Assembly (NCBI RefSeq): GCF_021151785.1
Contig: NZ_JAGKWP010000119.1
Coordinates: forward strand, 1 to 6,481
Reading direction: 5' to 3'
Origin: Flavobacterium sp.
GTDB lineage: Bacteria > Bacteroidota > Bacteroidia > Flavobacteriales > Flavobacteriaceae
Length of the DNA: 6,481 nt
Part shown: piece by piece, positions 5,989 through 6,481 of the stretch
Layout of the letters: the number at the start of each line of letters is the position of its first letter
Numbering within the stretch: the stretch's first letter is position 1
Position numbers and translations under genes: made by a program
Notes under the pieces: model-generated
Told to the model about the DNA's origin: nothing
Database searches by the model: none
Seen by the model: only the letters and a program-made list of their open reading frames with translations

Positions 5989-6481
5989 ATGTTTTTTTTC
6001 TATTTTAATACTAAAAGTATAAAAGTTGAATTAGGTTCTTTACCTAATGAACACGATATGGCTATTGTCTCAATTGATCAATATGGAAATATTGGAGAGC
6101 TTAATAAACTTGTTTTAAGGCAATATGGATATAGTGAGCATATTTTAAAAGAGTTAAATTTAGTAAAAGGATATGATTTATTTGAATTAAATAGTAAACC
6201 TATACTTTTTATTGTAACTATCAACGATGCATTGGTTGGTACTAAAGACGGAACGAAATTTAATTTAAGTACTAATTTATCCAAAGCAATAGATAATTAC
6301 TTTGATTTTTTTAGAGGTAGGTCTATTTGGATTCCTTTAATGGGTTCAGGTTCAGGTGGTCTTACCATGAACGAAAGCTTTGATTCAATAATAAATGTAT
6401 TGAAATTAAGAATATTAAAAATAGAAAAATATAATTGTACATTTAATATTTCTATACCTGATAATAATGAGGGTTTAAAAT
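5989..6481 (+). CDS. Macro-domain-like protein, N-terminal part (cut by window edge)
   Basis: The frame opens with ATG 2 nt after the stop of the OLD gene and stays open for 164 codons to the edge. It begins MFFFYFNTKSIKVELGSLP. A strand-like PILFIVTIND (about 70-79) is followed by SIWIPLMGSGSGGLTMNESF (about 112-131) and then a helix and a further strand (YNCTFNISIP). The PLxGxGxGG turn after a hydrophobic strand, followed by a helix starting near 'SFDSI', resembles the ADP-ribose-binding loop of macro domains, which in defence genes are often the N-terminal part of longer proteins with an NTPase or TIR partner. That assignment is an inference from one motif; the C-terminal part is not visible. 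It shares the very low GC and the transcript of the OLD gene, so both probably arrived together and act in one system. The eight T residues just after the ATG could slip. No signal peptide or membrane segment is evident. Confidence 0.62.
   Translation, partial: MFFFYFNTKSIKVELGSLPNEHDMAIVSIDQYGNIGELNKLVLRQYGYSEHILKELNLVKGYDLFELNSKPILFIVTINDALVGTKDGTKFNLSTNLSKAIDNYFDFFRGRSIWIPLMGSGSGGLTMNESFDSIINVLKLRILKIEKYNCTFNISIPDNNEGLK

Overview
The window looks like an accessory, defence-island stretch of a low-GC member of the Bacteroidota, most likely a flavobacterium. Three things point there. Two promoters match the Bacteroidota form (TTG, about 20 bases, TAnnTTTG). Start codons are preceded by A/T-rich leaders with no clear Shine-Dalgarno. 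Two gene families, DUF6266 and the RHS core with its YYPFGLKHxGYN motif, are typical of this phylum. The genus is an inference.

Layout. Positions 1-145 (minus strand) hold the broken upstream end of an RHS-repeat core gene that runs off the left edge. A forward terminator and about 430 bases without a gene follow. A small helix-turn-helix protein (609-929, plus) has its own terminator. Positions 985-1675 have no gene but clear structure: a pyrimidine-rich tract, an inverted repeat with three 11-bp-spaced TACGAA boxes, and a degenerate array of 17 units in strict 10-bp register (consensus GTCAAAANNN, 1389-1558). The array ends 19 bp before a good promoter that drives a DUF6266 protein (1676-2317). 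That gene ends in a strong terminator, followed by a REP-like palindromic intergenic repeat (2399-2474).

From 2567 a second good promoter begins a compact plus-strand operon: hsdM, the methyltransferase subunit of a type I restriction-modification system (2620-4245); after 1 nt, an OLD-family ATPase/TOPRIM nuclease (4247-5986); after 2 nt, a protein with a macro-domain-like signature that is cut by the right edge (5989-6481). hsdS and hsdR are not in the window. The last two genes are far more AT-rich than hsdM and use different arginine codons, so they look like a cargo module inserted behind hsdM, where hsdS would normally start.

How the genes may work together (inference): HsdM would mark self DNA as part of a type I system. 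The OLD nuclease and the macro-like protein would form a second anti-phage module sharing its transcript, comparable to the 'rlo' genes found inside type I hsd loci of Campylobacter. The 10-bp phased array upstream of the DUF6266 gene is the least explained structure here and is either a bent-DNA element or a multi-site protein-binding array.
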